A program made the position numbers and the translations under genes. From NCBI RefSeq assembly GCF_039545795.1, contig NZ_CP154260.1:3663001-3727000 (forward strand): DNA of 64,000 nt, read 5' to 3'. Shown here in pieces: positions 9,000-16,683 of the stretch. The DNA comes from Chitinophaga niabensis (GTDB taxonomy: Bacteria; Bacteroidota; Bacteroidia; Chitinophagales; Chitinophagaceae). Under the pieces are notes generated by a model. The model had not been told where the DNA came from, ran no database searches, and worked only from the letters and a program-made list of their open reading frames with translations. Each line of letters opens with the position of its first letter. Positions within the stretch are counted from its first letter, which is position 1.

Positions 9000-9210
9000 A
9001 GCACCTGCACACCAAATGTAGTTTATTCTGGTATTGCAGGGCTGCTTTGAATTGTTAACGAAGGTTTTATGCAGGGTTAAACTGTCCGCATGATTTATTA
9101 GCGCAAAATAATATGTATGTCAACGACTTGCGTATAGACATATCACGTCTTTGCTTGTAGTAATAGTTCTACTTGCCTAAAAGAAAGGAACAAAAAGAAG
9201 AATTATATTT

Positions 9211-9218
9211 TACTTTTG
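9211..9218 (+). promoter_or_regulatory. Bacteroidota -7 box for the response regulator
   Basis: TACTTTTG, an exact TAnnTTTG match, 48 bp before the ATG at 9267. A -33 TTG at the standard spacing was not found. The rest of the 267-bp divergent gap (9000-9266) shows no other clear signal. Confidence 0.45.
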
Positions 9219-9266
9219 TCCGGCACCCTTCGTATAGCCGGGGCAGCTAACATAACCTATGTAAAA

Positions 9267-9905
9267 ATGAAAACTATCCTGATTGCGGATGACCATACCA
9301 TCGTAAGATTGGGTGTTACGCATATTGTATCTACTCTTTCCATTCCTGTATCCATCAAAGAAGCTGAGACTTTCGACCAGGTCATCACTTTGCTGGACCA
9401 GGATCCTTATGATCTTCTGATACTCGACATTAATATTCCCGGTGGTAACAGTCTTCAGATGATTGATGCCGTAAAGCTCCGGCAGCCAAAGATTAAGATC
9501 CTTATCTTTTCCGGTTATGATGAACAACTGTTTGCTATTAATTATATGCAGGCAGGCGCGGACGGGTATCTTGTAAAATACTCGCCGGAAGATGAGATCA
9601 GAACTGCTATCCAGACGGTGTTGAACCAGCAGAAATACATGAGCGCCGCCACACGTGAGCAGATGTTGAACATGCTGAACGCACAAAAGGAGCCGGTACA
9701 GAATCCACTGGCCACTTTATCCGGGCGGGAGATAGAAGTGATGAACCTGCTCACGAAAGGAATACCTGTTGCAAAAATAGCAGAGATGCTGCATTTGCAG
9801 GTAACTACTGTGAGCACCTATAAAACACGCGTATTTGAAAAACTGGGCATCTCCAATATTGTAGAACTGCTGGAAAAAGTAAAGATGTACAGCACCACGC
9901 TTTAA
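9267..9905 (+). CDS. NarL/LuxR-type response regulator
   Basis: A 212-residue two-domain regulator. The receiver domain shows the acidic pair Asp8-Asp9, phospho-acceptor Asp54 in LILDINIP, Ser82 and Lys104. A C-terminal LuxR-type helix-turn-helix follows (LSGREIEVMNLLTKG ... VTTVSTYKTRVFEKLG). It likely acts as a DNA-binding dimer when phosphorylated. The gene converges tail-to-tail with the large sensor kinase at 9902-12925; the two TAA stops overlap in the palindromic TTAA at 9902-9905. That arrangement makes the pair a probable two-component system despite opposite transcription. The ATG at 9267 is preferred because the receiver starts there directly (MKTILIADDH). Confidence 0.9.
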   Translation: MKTILIADDHTIVRLGVTHIVSTLSIPVSIKEAETFDQVITLLDQDPYDLLILDINIPGGNSLQMIDAVKLRQPKIKILIFSGYDEQLFAINYMQAGADGYLVKYSPEDEIRTAIQTVLNQQKYMSAATREQMLNMLNAQKEPVQNPLATLSGREIEVMNLLTKGIPVAKIAEMLHLQVTTVSTYKTRVFEKLGISNIVELLEKVKMYSTTL

Positions 9906-12900
9906 TTACTATTATTAATTTCCAGGATCACTGATACTGTAGTTCCCGTATCCTTATTCGGTATTACTTTCAACCTGCCATTGATCAGCAGGAGTAACTC
10001 TATCACGATCAGCAGACCAATACCGTTATGCACCTGTGTGTCTGTTGCATTGTACTGGTTTACCCAGTCCGCCAGCACCGGCTGCATACCGATGCCTGTA
10101 TCTATAAATCTGATGCAGACCTCATTGCCCTGGTGAATGGCTTCCATATGGATAGAACCCTGCGTGGTATATTTCACCGCATTGTCCAGCAGGTTATGCA
10201 TTACCACGGCCAGCAACTGGCGGTTCACCATTACTTTGCTGCCCGGCGTAGTATCGTTGAAGATCTCCACTTCTCTTGCGGCAGCAATGGGCCTGAAGAT
10301 ACCCGCTTTCTCTTCCAGCAGGTCGTGCAGGTCTACCGCTTCCAGTATAACGCCTTCGCCCTTGATATGCGTTTTCATATACTGGATGAGGTTCTCCACA
10401 AGATGATACATCTTGTAGAGCGCATCATATACCGCTTTTGCACTCTTATCGCCCGTATTACGGTTATTGGATAAGAGCATAAGGAACTTCATGGGTGTTT
10501 TGATGTCGTGCGTGATAGCTGCGATCAGCCGCTGCTGCATCAGGGTTTGCTTGCGCAGTTTGTTCTCTGAAGTCTGCAGGAACTCCAGGGCCTGCTTGAG
10601 TTCTCTTGTTCTGTCAGACACCCGCGTTTCCAGCAAGTGGGTTTTGTATTGAATACTGGTGATGCGCCAGCGAAGGTACGCCACCACAGACAATGCCAGC
10701 AATCCCAGCAGGAGTATGCGGAACCACACTGTTTCAAACCAGGCCAGTTCTACCGTAAAAACAATTGATTTTTCTATAAAATTGTTGGCACCAAAACCAT
10801 TGATCTTGCGGATACGGAGGTGATAGGTACCCGAAGGCATGGAAGAAAACGAAATAACATGGTTGCTCTCTACCGGTAACCAGATGTCGTTTCCTTCACC
10901 AGCTACCGAATAAAAGATCTGTGTATTATAGTTATCTCCAAAAAAAGGCGTGCTGATATGCAATTTGAGTTGCAGGAAGTTGTTCGGCAGCAAAAGCGTA
11001 TCGTTTGCCGGCAAAGAATGCCCGTCCAGCTCCACTTCATCCAGGAACAATTTCCTCGCCGGCAGATAGTGGTTTAATGAATCAGGAGAGAACCGCACAA
11101 TACCGTCCAGGGAAGGCAGCGAGATATCCCCGTTGCTGAGTTTTAAAGCACATGGCTGGCATCCGCCATTAAATTCATTCGTAAAAAAACCCTGGCTCTT
11201 TCCATAATAGAAATAATAGACGAGGTCCTGCTTCCAGTCTGCATAAGCTATCAGGTCTTTACGGGAAGCTTTGAACAATCCTTTATTGCTGGTGATCCAG
11301 AAGTAACCATGTGCATCGCCGATGATACAGTGTGCAAAGGCCAGGTATTTAAGTTTATCCAGCGGCATGGTAGTTAACCTGTTTTGCCGGTGCAGGTAGA
11401 AACCACTCCCGTATGTAGTGACCCAGACTTCATCTTTGTTGGGAATGTATAAACTTCTTACATGTGCCTCCTCCAGGCCGGCAATTGTGTCTATCCTGTT
11501 TTTGCTGACCTGGATGCGGAACAAGCCCTTACTGGTGCCTACCCACATGGTATCAGCATTTTCCATCTGCATGTAAGTGGCACCTTTTATAGTGGCGCTA
11601 TACAAAAGCGGCACAGGGTTTTCATCCTTCGTGTAAAGGTAATAAAGCCCGGACTTCAGGGTGCCGATCCATAAACGGCCAGCGTTATCTGTATAAAGCT
11701 GGCTGACACCATCATGAAAATCCCTTGACCACAATATTTCAGTACAGGCTGCATTCATTTTATAGATGCTCCTGATGGATTTGCTCCAGATGTTGCCCTC
11801 CTTATCCACCTGCATGCTGTAATTGTCATACCTTCCTTTTACCCGGTCGAACAAGGGTAAGGAAGAATGTTTTCCCTGCGCATCGAATGCAATTCCTTGC
11901 GGTGTTATGATACCATCATTTCCAAATGGTGCCTGTGCATAATACACGTCTGTTTTCCCCTCTCCCGTACGAAGCGGATGAAACTGCTTCCAGGAAAAAA
12001 CAAACATTCCCTTGGAACTGCTGCCCAGGTAAACACGTTTATTGAAGGCGGTATAATAAACAGAAAGAATAGACAGCTGTTCAAAATCAAAATCCTTTAC
12101 CACCAGTGTAGTACCCAGGCTGCCATCTGGCAGTACTTCTACAAAATAACATTGCTGGTCCAGGTAAAAGAAAAGCTGCTGTGCAACAAAATTCCAGTAT
12201 AATTGAATATCTTTTTTCCGGGTCTTATAAGCAGGAAAATTCAGGATATCCCCTCTGACCATCACATTAACAGCTTTGTCTTTATCGAAAAAGTTGATAT
12301 CCCCCTTTTCAGTCAACTGATAAAGACTATCCCCCATCGTGAAAAATTTCCAGGGATTGGAAATGGGAAATTTAAACCGGTATTGCTCTTGTTTTTTCCT
12401 GACAAATCTGATGCTGTCCTTACACACCATGTAATATTCCTGTGCGTTTACAGGGATCAGGAAATAATCCGGATGGATCCCATCGGCAAAAACATTAGGG
12501 AGCCCATTAACCGGATAGGTGAAGGCCGTATCACTATAGATCAGGAATTCATAATCATCCTCCCCTTTTGGATCACGTGTAAACGTAGCCGTTCGGCCGT
12601 TCTCCACCTGGATGCCTACCCTTTGGTCCGTTCTGGCAAAAAGTTTGTCATGCCCGGAATTGGAAAAAATATAAGAGATCCTGCTGCTGCTATTGAAATT
12701 GCGGAAGCGGTCGCCCTCAAAACGCACCAGGCCGTTTTCCGTGGCCAGCCATAGAAATCCCTCATCATCAGGAGCAATGAACTTTACGCTATTCTGTGGT
12801 AAACCATTCTCATCTGTGTAATGAGTAATGGTATACGGTAAAGTATCTATGCCGGATAAACCGGATAAAGCAAACGCAGGCGTACCCGTCAAAAGCGGAA

Positions 12901-12925
12901 TAAGTAAGTGAACAAAACGTCTCAT
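9902..12925 (-). CDS. Two-component propeller sensor histidine kinase
   Basis: A 1007-residue protein. A signal peptide (to about residue 20) leads into a periplasmic part of propeller-type repeats with motifs such as LWLATENGLVRF, LWIGTLKSGLYY and MWVGTSKGLFRI, then a Y_Y_Y-like domain, one TM helix (VWFRILLLGLLALSVVAYL), a coiled linker, HisKA with His806 in THDIKTPM, and HATPase_c with NLLDNAVKYT, DTGIGM and GIGLL. Relatives sense oligosaccharides in polysaccharide-use systems, but most carry fused receiver and AraC domains; this one stops after the kinase. Its output is probably the convergent response regulator whose stop codon overlaps its own. The ligand is unknown. Confidence 0.9.
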   Translation of the reverse strand: MRRFVHLLIPLLTGTPAFALSGLSGIDTLPYTITHYTDENGLPQNSVKFIAPDDEGFLWLATENGLVRFEGDRFRNFNSSSRISYIFSNSGHDKLFARTDQRVGIQVENGRTATFTRDPKGEDDYEFLIYSDTAFTYPVNGLPNVFADGIHPDYFLIPVNAQEYYMVCKDSIRFVRKKQEQYRFKFPISNPWKFFTMGDSLYQLTEKGDINFFDKDKAVNVMVRGDILNFPAYKTRKKDIQLYWNFVAQQLFFYLDQQCYFVEVLPDGSLGTTLVVKDFDFEQLSILSVYYTAFNKRVYLGSSSKGMFVFSWKQFHPLRTGEGKTDVYYAQAPFGNDGIITPQGIAFDAQGKHSSLPLFDRVKGRYDNYSMQVDKEGNIWSKSIRSIYKMNAACTEILWSRDFHDGVSQLYTDNAGRLWIGTLKSGLYYLYTKDENPVPLLYSATIKGATYMQMENADTMWVGTSKGLFRIQVSKNRIDTIAGLEEAHVRSLYIPNKDEVWVTTYGSGFYLHRQNRLTTMPLDKLKYLAFAHCIIGDAHGYFWITSNKGLFKASRKDLIAYADWKQDLVYYFYYGKSQGFFTNEFNGGCQPCALKLSNGDISLPSLDGIVRFSPDSLNHYLPARKLFLDEVELDGHSLPANDTLLLPNNFLQLKLHISTPFFGDNYNTQIFYSVAGEGNDIWLPVESNHVISFSSMPSGTYHLRIRKINGFGANNFIEKSIVFTVELAWFETVWFRILLLGLLALSVVAYLRWRITSIQYKTHLLETRVSDRTRELKQALEFLQTSENKLRKQTLMQQRLIAAITHDIKTPMKFLMLLSNNRNTGDKSAKAVYDALYKMYHLVENLIQYMKTHIKGEGVILEAVDLHDLLEEKAGIFRPIAAAREVEIFNDTTPGSKVMVNRQLLAVVMHNLLDNAVKYTTQGSIHMEAIHQGNEVCIRFIDTGIGMQPVLADWVNQYNATDTQVHNGIGLLIVIELLLLINGRLKVIPNKDTGTTVSVILEINNSN

Positions 12926-13035
12926 TCTTCTAAATAGAACAAAGGTTAGGGTGTTCTATATAGATGGCATTACAGGTATGCTGATGGAGTAAAGGGTTTC
13001 CGCAGGACATATTCTATAATACATAAATATATAGA

Positions 13036-13053
13036 GATAGTCAATTGACTATC
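13036..13053. promoter_or_regulatory. Perfect 18-bp palindrome, operator-like
   Basis: GATAGTCAATTGACTATC is its own reverse complement. It lies in the AT-rich divergent gap between the propeller kinase (start 12925) and the DUF6266-like gene (start 13210), without a T-run, so a protein-binding site is more likely than a terminator. Function is inferred. Confidence 0.5.
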
Positions 13054-13110
13054 ATGACTCATCTATTACTACAAAGATATAAACCTTATTTGGATTCCTT
13101 ACTATTAACA

Positions 13111-13138
13111 AAATAGTTTTAATATATGAAAACTATTT
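13111..13138. repeat. Inverted repeat, 10-bp perfect arms with 8-bp spacer
   Basis: Arms AAATAGTTTT (13111-13120) and AAAACTATTT (13129-13138). It lies in the same AT-rich gap as the 18-bp palindrome, nearer to the DUF6266-like gene. Candidate operator or mRNA hairpin. Confidence 0.5.
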
Positions 13139-13209
13139 GATCATTATAAAATAAACACATGCAATGTGCAGTGTTTTTAGTAAATTGTAAGTATGAAAAA
13201 ACAAGTACC

Positions 13210-14022
13210 ATGGCCAGGCAGACAGGGCCTATAACGTTTACGGGTAAACTGGGTAACCTTATTGGTTACGAGGTGGATGGCATCCCTCTTGTACGCAGCA
13301 TGCCCACTCATGTTGAACGCAGTTATGCAACAAAACGTTCAGCGATGGATTTCGGCACAGCGAGCAAAGGAGGCCGTTTGCTGCGCCGTGCATTGTTGGG
13401 AGAGTTGGAAATACCGGATGACGGAAAGTTAGTGAACCGGATCAATAAAGTACTACAAGCTATCGTAAAGGCAGATGCCCATCATTTTCCCGGGCAGCGG
13501 AGTATCCTTACACGGCATCTTCCTGCTTTAACCGGGTTCAACCTGAATAAGGCCACTAAGCTGGACCAGCTGTTAACTTTCCAGCCTAAGCTTACAAAAG
13601 ATAAAGATGGTAATATATGCGTATCCGTTACACCGTCCTGCAAAAAAGCAAAGGGCGCTACCCATATAGAAATAAAAGCTTTTGTAACCGGTGTTGATTT
13701 TGCAAAAGCGAAATATACACATGCTGCCTCAGAGAGTAAATTAATAGACGTACAGGCAGCACCTGAAAAAATAGAATTCATATTATCGTATACAGGGAAA
13801 GAAGCTGCCTTCGTAGTATTGCAGGTGATACCTTTTCAAATGGTAAATGGCGAACTGACCCTATTACAGGATGTTAAATATGCAGCCGCAGATATTATCG
13901 GTGTAATGTTGCCGGATAAAACATTATCCGTAGAAGTACATTACAAACCTGATACACGCTCAACGATCCCCCTCCGCAAACAACCCCGCTCTTCCAAAAA
14001 GAAACCTCCACCTTTGGAATGA
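13210..14022 (+). CDS. DUF6266-like protein of unknown function
   Basis: A 270-residue protein. The N-terminus GKLGNLIGYEVDGIPLVRSM resembles the pattern I know from DUF6266 (a short G-K-x-G-x-x-x-G motif followed by an arginine-rich RS segment), a Bacteroidota family of unknown role; this assignment is tentative. The rest is rich in beta-strand-like stretches, and the C-terminus ends in a basic proline tail (RKQPRSSKKKPPPLE). No signal peptide or TM segment. I choose the ATG at 13210, where the family-like MARQTG begins; an upstream ATG at 13159 would add 17 residues, including two Cys, without family support. The upstream gap is AT-rich with inverted repeats, possibly a sign of acquisition. 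No gene partner is evident. Confidence 0.6.
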   Translation: MARQTGPITFTGKLGNLIGYEVDGIPLVRSMPTHVERSYATKRSAMDFGTASKGGRLLRRALLGELEIPDDGKLVNRINKVLQAIVKADAHHFPGQRSILTRHLPALTGFNLNKATKLDQLLTFQPKLTKDKDGNICVSVTPSCKKAKGATHIEIKAFVTGVDFAKAKYTHAASESKLIDVQAAPEKIEFILSYTGKEAAFVVLQVIPFQMVNGELTLLQDVKYAAADIIGVMLPDKTLSVEVHYKPDTRSTIPLRKQPRSSKKKPPPLE

Positions 14023-14255
14023 TCATCATGTTTATGGTAAAGAAACTGGCTGGAAGTTCGCTTCCTTTCGCAAACCTGTGTACCTGCTTCGTAAAAACGT
14101 GTGATTTTGCGGGTAGTATTTTGTTTTTGAAGCCTGTTTGTTCTGCTATATCTCCTTTATACCCTCTTTCATGATGTTCCGGAGCAGCTCCGCAGCTACT
14201 TTACCTCATTTTCACATCAAGTCCGCCTTTTACCCGTAGATGACCCATACTTTCC

Positions 14256-14960
14256 TCACAATATCGCCAGATCTCCCCCGGTCCCTAACTCATAAGCCTC
14301 CCTCCCAACCTTAAAGATCCTCGCACTCAGTTCTCCGCGTAAACGGATCTCTGTTCCGGAAACCTCAATCCAGCTCCCTTCCCGTAAGCCTATCACCGTT
14401 ACATCCTGTTGTGTATGAAACTCCCTGATCCTCGTTTCCCTTGTTTCACCCATGTGTTTTATCTCCGGTATTGGGTCCAGGTAATGCGGGTTGAGATTGA
14501 AAGGTACCAGGCCCATGGTTTCAAAAGAAGGCGGGTATACAATAGGCATGTCGTTGGTGGTTTGCATATTCACCCCACCGATATTACTGCCTGCACTGGT
14601 ACCCAGGTATGGTTTCCCTTTCTCTACTTCCGCACGTAACACATCCATCAGTTCCAGCTCATGCAGTTGTTTCACTAATAAGAAAGTATTACCGCCGCCG
14701 GTAAAGAAACCTTCTGCATGTTTTAAAGCCGTTGCCGGATCTTCGAAAGTATGCAGGCCTTTTACACGCACGCCGATAGCAGCAAATGCATCCGCTGCCC
14801 GTTGTGTATAGTCATCATGAGAGATGCCGCCGGGCCGGGCGTAAGGCACAAAAATGATCTCGGAAATACCGGAGAACAGGCGCTGCATCACCGGCTGCAG
14901 GTAAGCCAGGTAATCCTGGCCGGATAAAGTGGAGGTACTGGCTAAAACGATCTTCATCAT
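14256..14960 (-). CDS. pepE: Peptidase E (S51 family, aspartyl dipeptidase)
   Basis: A 234-residue cytoplasmic serine dipeptidase that cleaves N-terminal Asp-X dipeptides. The nucleophile elbow is GTSAGSNI; GGGNTFLL and the HYLDPIPE segment are the other family blocks. Start choice: the frame is open up to an ATG at 15065, but that extension would translate through a terminator hairpin at 14981-15002, so the tandem ATGs at 14960/14957 (MMKIVLAS) are preferred; they also align with the known family start. It stands alone downstream of that terminator. The 233 bp between this gene and the DUF6266-like gene show no feature I can support. Confidence 0.88.
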   Translation of the reverse strand: MMKIVLASTSTLSGQDYLAYLQPVMQRLFSGISEIIFVPYARPGGISHDDYTQRAADAFAAIGVRVKGLHTFEDPATALKHAEGFFTGGGNTFLLVKQLHELELMDVLRAEVEKGKPYLGTSAGSNIGGVNMQTTNDMPIVYPPSFETMGLVPFNLNPHYLDPIPEIKHMGETRETRIREFHTQQDVTVIGLREGSWIEVSGTEIRLRGELSARIFKVGREAYELGTGGDLAIL

Positions 14961-14980
14961 AATACCCAAATGTAAAAAAA

Positions 14981-15002
14981 CTCTCCCGTTTAACGGGGAG
15001 AG
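14981..15002 (-). terminator. Rho-independent terminator between the 15072 gene and pepE
   Basis: Stem CTCTCCCGTT / AACGGGGAGAG with one bulged G and almost no loop. On the minus strand it is followed by TTTTTTT. It ends the three-gene operon at 15072-16510 and shows that the pepE start lies downstream of it. Confidence 0.75.
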
Positions 15003-15071
15003 CTTTTTATCTACAGTTCTGATCCTGGTTTTAGATGGCGGAAAAACCGGGAGCATGGTTTCCATAAACAG

Positions 15072-15551
15072 CTACATGAAAAGCTGATCATCACCTGCCT
15101 TGGCAGATAATACTGCTTTTTCAAACCGCTGAAATAACATAGATACAGGGAGATCAGGTAATGCATCCAGCCGCAGGAGAACGGCCTGATGCGCCAGCAG
15201 TGAAATACGGTAGGTGGGCGGTCCTATTACCATCAGTAACTGTTCCAGCGGATGGTACCACAAATATTGCATCGGCCAGTCCGGAAACCGCTGCGAGACT
15301 ACCTTGAAAAAGTAAGCACCCGCATGTGTGGCCAGCCATTGTTTCCTGTCGTGATTCAATGAGCTGTCCCTGGCTTCCGAAAGGATCACATCCAATAAAT
15401 GCAGACTGTTCTTTTCATAGTTCAGTCCATAGCCGAACCGTTCTTCATAAAATCTCCTGAATTCTTCCGCCCGCCGCTCTACCAGGGAAACATGTTCAAT
15501 GGAAGGCCGGGTATACTTTATACGTTTGCGGAAAAAGCGGAAAGAAAACAT
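15072..15551 (-). CDS. Protein of unknown function
   Basis: A 159-residue protein with no signal peptide or TM segment and a basic N-terminus (FRFFRKRIKYTR). I do not recognise the family. It is rich in aromatic residues and Arg/His, with a predicted helical character and a WPMQYLWYHP segment in the middle. It is the last gene of a minus-strand run with the 112-residue protein (35 bp gap) and the lipoprotein, ended by the hairpin at 14981-15002, so the three are probably co-expressed. No catalytic motif is visible. Confidence 0.7.
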   Translation of the reverse strand: MFSFRFFRKRIKYTRPSIEHVSLVERRAEEFRRFYEERFGYGLNYEKNSLHLLDVILSEARDSSLNHDRKQWLATHAGAYFFKVVSQRFPDWPMQYLWYHPLEQLLMVIGPPTYRISLLAHQAVLLRLDALPDLPVSMLFQRFEKAVLSAKAGDDQLFM

Positions 15552-15586
15552 ACTGCTGGATTTTGTGAACAGGCAAGCGAACAGGC

Positions 15587-15925
15587 TTACGCGAACTTTG
15601 CCTTGATTGCCTCCGCTACTTCTTTTTCCAGTTTATTCCAGGAGGAAAGCAATAATAACCTGGTGGCAAAATTGTTAAAGAAGATCTTTTCTATCACCAT
15701 GTTCGGTACAATACCGTCCACGTCCACTATTTTTTTCTTTTCATTCGGCGCTACACAGATCCCTGCCACGCCATTCTTTTTCACCAGTACACACTGTGCG
15801 CCGGAGAAGTTAAGCGTCCAGCGGTCGTGTACCACTTTGCATTCGTACTTATGACCCAGTTGTTCCTGCAAAACCTGTTGTATCTGGTTGAGGGTGGGTA
15901 TGTTGTTGTTATACTCAAGTGTCAT
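15587..15925 (-). CDS. Small protein of unknown function
   Basis: A 112-residue soluble protein. Its middle (CKVVHDRWTLNFSGAQCVLV, then KKNGVAGICVAP) reads as beta strands, and the end (WNKLEKEVAEAIKAKF) as an amphipathic helix. Not recognised. It starts 12 bp after the stop of the lipoprotein and precedes the 159-residue protein by 35 bp, so it is the middle gene of that operon. Confidence 0.7.
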   Translation of the reverse strand: MTLEYNNNIPTLNQIQQVLQEQLGHKYECKVVHDRWTLNFSGAQCVLVKKNGVAGICVAPNEKKKIVDVDGIVPNMVIEKIFFNNFATRLLLLSSWNKLEKEVAEAIKAKFA

Positions 15926-15937
15926 GATATAAGGGTT

Positions 15938-16510
15938 TTAATACATCATTCTGATAAATTCACCTTTTTCGTTGTAACTCAGCTGAAAATCTGTTCCGCC
16001 ATTCTTAGGCTCTACATAGATAATGATCCTGAGGCCATCATCCGGACTATTGATCCTGCTGGGCATGGAGATGGCAACCATGGTGGCTACCATGTCTTTC
16101 ATCTGTTTTTCTTTCTCCACTCTTTCTACGGATGCCTTCACGAGGTCAGGAATTTTCTGGAGGTCTTGCACCTGCTGCAGGGTGAACATGAAATCCTTTG
16201 GTTTGGCATCTCCTTCTATTTCCAGTGTGATTTCGGACTTATCCTCCCAGATACCTTTTTGTTTTAATTTCTCTGTCAGCTTATTGGAGTTCACATCTTT
16301 TGTTCCGGTGGCAACGGTACTGGTGCCGATGCCATCGTGGTAGGACATATTAATGCTGGTATACCCTGCGTTTTCCCCGAATTTATCTTTCAGTTCGCTT
16401 ACAAGGGAAGCAATGCCTTTGCTGGTTTCAAAATCCCGGCCGCCGCCACCGAAGTATTCGCAGGCAGACAGGATAACCGCAAGCAGCATAAAACAGCTGA
16501 TCTTTTTCAT
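15938..16510 (-). CDS. Lipoprotein of unknown function
   Basis: A 190-residue lipoprotein: signal peptide with lipobox LSAC (Cys17), then a glycine run (EYFGGGGRDF). The mature part has a helical stretch rich in Lys/Glu (about residues 110-145) and a beta-rich end. Family not recognised; probably anchored on the periplasmic side or the cell surface. It is the first gene of the three-gene minus-strand operon. The 170 bp upstream hold only the terminator of the next gene. Confidence 0.75.
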   Translation of the reverse strand: MKKISCFMLLAVILSACEYFGGGGRDFETSKGIASLVSELKDKFGENAGYTSINMSYHDGIGTSTVATGTKDVNSNKLTEKLKQKGIWEDKSEITLEIEGDAKPKDFMFTLQQVQDLQKIPDLVKASVERVEKEKQMKDMVATMVAISMPSRINSPDDGLRIIIYVEPKNGGTDFQLSYNEKGEFIRMMY

Positions 16511-16598
16511 GCAACAAGTTTTAGGTTTTGGAATGGTTTTTCATCATTGTGGCACAAACATAGGGGCAGTTAAAGAGGAAATGGGGCTACAATATAAA

Positions 16599-16629
16599 AG
16601 CGCGCGGACTTTTCTGAAATCCGCGCGCT
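16599..16629 (-). terminator. Rho-independent terminator of the LytS-type kinase gene
   Basis: Perfect 10-bp GC-rich stem (AGCGCGCGGA / TCCGCGCGCT) with an 11-nt loop, followed on the minus strand by TTTATATT. It lies 54 bp past the kinase stop at 16684. Confidence 0.75.
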
Positions 16630-16683
16630 TACATGCATTATTTGATTATTGGGTTCTGCTGAAGGTTATTAGCTTGCTGAAGG

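Noticed and set aside
14028..14174. 48-codon frame starting ATGTTTATGG between the DUF6266-like gene and pepE
   Set aside because: Four Cys make it look like a small peptide, but there is no leader, promoter or composition support.
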